From Candidatus Coliplasma caballi (GTDB lineage: Bacteria; Bacillota; Clostridia; Oscillospirales; CAG-382): DNA of 5,844 bases. The notes beneath the pieces are model-generated. The model worked only from the letters and a program-made list of their open reading frames with translations, did no database searches and was not told where the DNA came from. Positions 4,108 through 5,844 of this stretch are shown here, piece by piece. Numbering within the stretch: the first letter of the stretch is position 1; every line of letters begins with the position of its first letter. Both the position numbers and the translations under genes were made by a program. Where the stretch lies: the NCBI GenBank assembly GCA_018065365.1, contig JAGHTH010000032.1, positions 1-5,844 of the forward strand, given 5' to 3'.

Positions 4108-5844
4108 TTGGGAAAAAAGCGCTTGATGATCCTTTCGCTCCTGTTGACGATCTGCATGCTTCTTCCGCTGCTTTCGTCCTGCGCAGGAGATCCGTCTGAC
4201 GAGGACGAAGGTTTGGCGAAAGAACTTTCCGTGCCGTTTGTGCTGATACTCGACAAACAGCCGTTTGCCGTCATGCACGCGAACGGAACGCCTTCCGATG
4301 AGGACGAGGTCGTGTTATATTCCTACGAGTATCTTCCCGACGGTCAGCCCTGCGTGGAATTGCAGGGGACGGAAGGCCGCTCTATCGTATGCCTCCGCGT
4401 CGAAAAAGTGAACGGAGCGCAGAGATATTCCATTTTTGAATTCGGGAATGACGTTACCAAAAAATACCCGATCGCGAGAAACGGTTTTACCGTATCCATT
4501 CCGACCAAATTCCTGTCGGATCTGCGTATCCGCCCGGGGCAGTTGGTTACGTTCAAGAATTTCGATGGACAGGCGGGAGAATTGGAAGATCTTACGGTCG
4601 GCTCTTTCTATCCGTCCGGAGATTATCTTTCCGCGCTGACGCGCCGCATCAGCATGAAAGATCCGCTTACGGAGATCCGGAAAGACGGAATCTATTTCCT
4701 GAGCGCGCCCTACGCCAAAACGGAAAAAGCGCTTCCGGAAAACAGTCTGGTCGCCGTTCTGACCGAAAAGAAATCGGGCAGATACCGCATCAGGTCGTTT
4801 TCGCAGGACGGGCATACCGTCGCGGGATCGCCGCAAATGGTGTTTGTCGGCGCCTATAACTGCGCGTACGCAAAAGCGTTTCTGAAAGAGGAGGTTGACC
4901 TCAATATGTCTGATCTTGATCTTGTATCGTCTTACAGCGATTCGCCGGCGGTCGTTCTGAACGGGGAACTCTGTCTGATCGACAACGGAAACAAGAATGT
5001 TTCGGAAATCAAAGAAGATGGAATTTACTTGTTTGATTCCGGCTGCGAGTCCTTGCTTTCCGCACCGTCCGAAATCGAACGGAAAGACGTCGTGATCATA
5101 AACGATACGGTTACGTATATCGCAGACGAAAACCAGCGCGTGATGCTTCCGACCGCGGGCGGCGTGATCGTGTCCTTCGCGGGCAAGAACAAGGCGCTGG
5201 CGGATAAACTCTCGCTCGGCGATCCCGTGGAGACCGTGCTGATCGACACGACACAGGTGGACGGAAAGTTCATCCGCATCGGCAAGTCAATGTTCTCCGT
5301 TGATCTGACCAATCGCATTCGTCAGCCGGAGGGGGTAACCGTCGTTTACACGCCCGAATTCGGCGCGACGACCGGCACCAACCCTTACGGAACGGAAATC
5401 GCCGTTTCGAACGGTAAAGTCGTTGCGATTGAGGCGGGAAAAGGCGATATCGCGATTCCCGAAGACGGATACGTCGTCAGCATCCATAAAGATGCCGATA
5501 ACATTTCCTTCGTTTCTTCCGTGCAGATCGGAGACGACGCGGTTTCGTATATGAACGGCAACAATTACGGTCTGCATACGCTCAAGGTTACGGGAATGGA
5601 CACCGTGCGGAGCGAGAACGCGCTGATCGTTTATCAAAAAGGATCGCGTACGGGTACCAACGTGTACGGCTATGAGGTCCTCGTGGACGGAGAGGGGAAA
5701 GTCATTGCCGATTCCTATACCGGCAATTCCGCGATTCCAAAAGACGGCTTCGTCCTTTCGGGACACGGCGTCAATAAAGAGGCGCTGGAGGAAGCGTTCC
5801 TCTACGGCGCGAAAGTGCTGTTCGATCATGATTCCATGACAGTC
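4108..5844 (+). CDS. Secreted lipoprotein with repeated beta-rich modules, 3' end beyond window
   Basis: 579 codons are visible and the frame is still open at the right edge. TTG start, basic GKKR, a hydrophobic segment (about 6-22) and the lipobox LSSC with the lipidated Cys at 25 mark an exported protein anchored to the outer face of the membrane. An acidic linker (DPSDEDEG, 28-35) follows. The rest is rich in predicted short beta strands. Two clear modules lie at about 412-460 and 506-554, each with TGTNxYGxE, a GKV turn, and IPxDG followed by V and S. More degenerate copies of the xDG-strand-S motif can be proposed at G126, G194, G305 and G352. From memory of family sequences, such modules occur before the catalytic domain of family-10-like glycosyl hydrolases (GHL10) or phosphodiester-glycosidase proteins of Clostridia, so a carbohydrate-active domain may follow outside the window. 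This is inference, since no catalytic domain is visible. It is monocistronic in view and divergent from galM. Confidence 0.88.
   Translation, partial: MGKKRLMILSLLLTICMLLPLLSSCAGDPSDEDEGLAKELSVPFVLILDKQPFAVMHANGTPSDEDEVVLYSYEYLPDGQPCVELQGTEGRSIVCLRVEKVNGAQRYSIFEFGNDVTKKYPIARNGFTVSIPTKFLSDLRIRPGQLVTFKNFDGQAGELEDLTVGSFYPSGDYLSALTRRISMKDPLTEIRKDGIYFLSAPYAKTEKALPENSLVAVLTEKKSGRYRIRSFSQDGHTVAGSPQMVFVGAYNCAYAKAFLKEEVDLNMSDLDLVSSYSDSPAVVLNGELCLIDNGNKNVSEIKEDGIYLFDSGCESLLSAPSEIERKDVVIINDTVTYIADENQRVMLPTAGGVIVSFAGKNKALADKLSLGDPVETVLIDTTQVDGKFIRIGKSMFSVDLTNRIRQPEGVTVVYTPEFGATTGTNPYGTEIAVSNGKVVAIEAGKGDIAIPEDGYVVSIHKDADNISFVSSVQIGDDAVSYMNGNNYGLHTLKVTGMDTVRSENALIVYQKGSRTGTNVYGYEVLVDGEGKVIADSYTGNSAIPKDGFVLSGHGVNKEALEEAFLYGAKVLFDHDSMTV
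5341..5769 (+). repeat. Two diverged repeats of a protein module inside the lipoprotein gene
   Basis: The encoded segments at residues 412-460 and 506-554 align over their whole length with a 93-residue (279-base) offset. Shared features are VY near the start, TGTN then YG and E (424-430 and 517-523), GKV (436-438 and 530-532), a Gly-rich turn, and IPxDG with two hydrophobics and Ser (450-458 and 543-551), followed by His at 460 and 553. DNA identity between them is low, so this is an old duplication at protein level, not a recent DNA repeat. Confidence 0.75.

Noticed and set aside
4315..5829. Minus-strand open frames (for example 4315-4836 and 5287-5829) opposite the lipoprotein
   Set aside because: The plus frame is continuous for 579 codons with a consensus promoter, ribosome site and lipobox. 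The minus frames are scattered and lack start signals.

Overview
The window looks like a chromosomal segment of a Gram-positive, Clostridia-like bacterium (Bacillota). This is inferred from consensus sigma-A-type promoters, strong Shine-Dalgarno sites, two TTG start codons, a Bacillus-type short NagB, a lipoprotein signal peptide and roughly even base composition. No mobile element, CRISPR array, tRNA or rRNA is visible. It reads as an ordinary carbohydrate-metabolism neighbourhood with a few poorly characterised proteins.

Layout from left to right. Bases 1-210 hold no convincing gene: a GC-rich unassigned segment grades into an AT-rich tail. A strong intrinsic terminator (211-239) ends nagB, which runs leftward (985 to 263) from its own promoter. 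nagB is divergent from a small P-loop kinase-like gene (1149-1736, rightward, TTG start). A bidirectional terminator (1739-1773) lies between that gene and a leftward two-gene operon: galM (3921 to 2914), then a histidine-phosphatase-fold protein with an extra C-terminal region (2900 to 1785). galM is divergent from a large secreted lipoprotein gene (4108 to beyond the right edge, TTG start) that carries repeated beta-rich modules and is truncated by the window.

Functional reading. NagB feeds glucosamine-6-phosphate into glycolysis and GalM interconverts sugar anomers. The truncated lipoprotein resembles N-terminal regions of surface carbohydrate-active proteins. The kinase-like protein and the phosphatase could act on phosphorylated or nucleotide substrates, but the sequence does not identify them. 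All four promoters share a 17-bp spacer and a TGn extended -10. Two apparent upstream TTG starts (1092 and 3981) are in fact the TTG of -35 boxes, so the real proteins are shorter than the longest open frames suggest. I found no clearly novel system. The best leads are the phosphatase C-terminal region, the uncharacterised kinase-like protein, the degenerate modules of the lipoprotein and the unexplained left segment.
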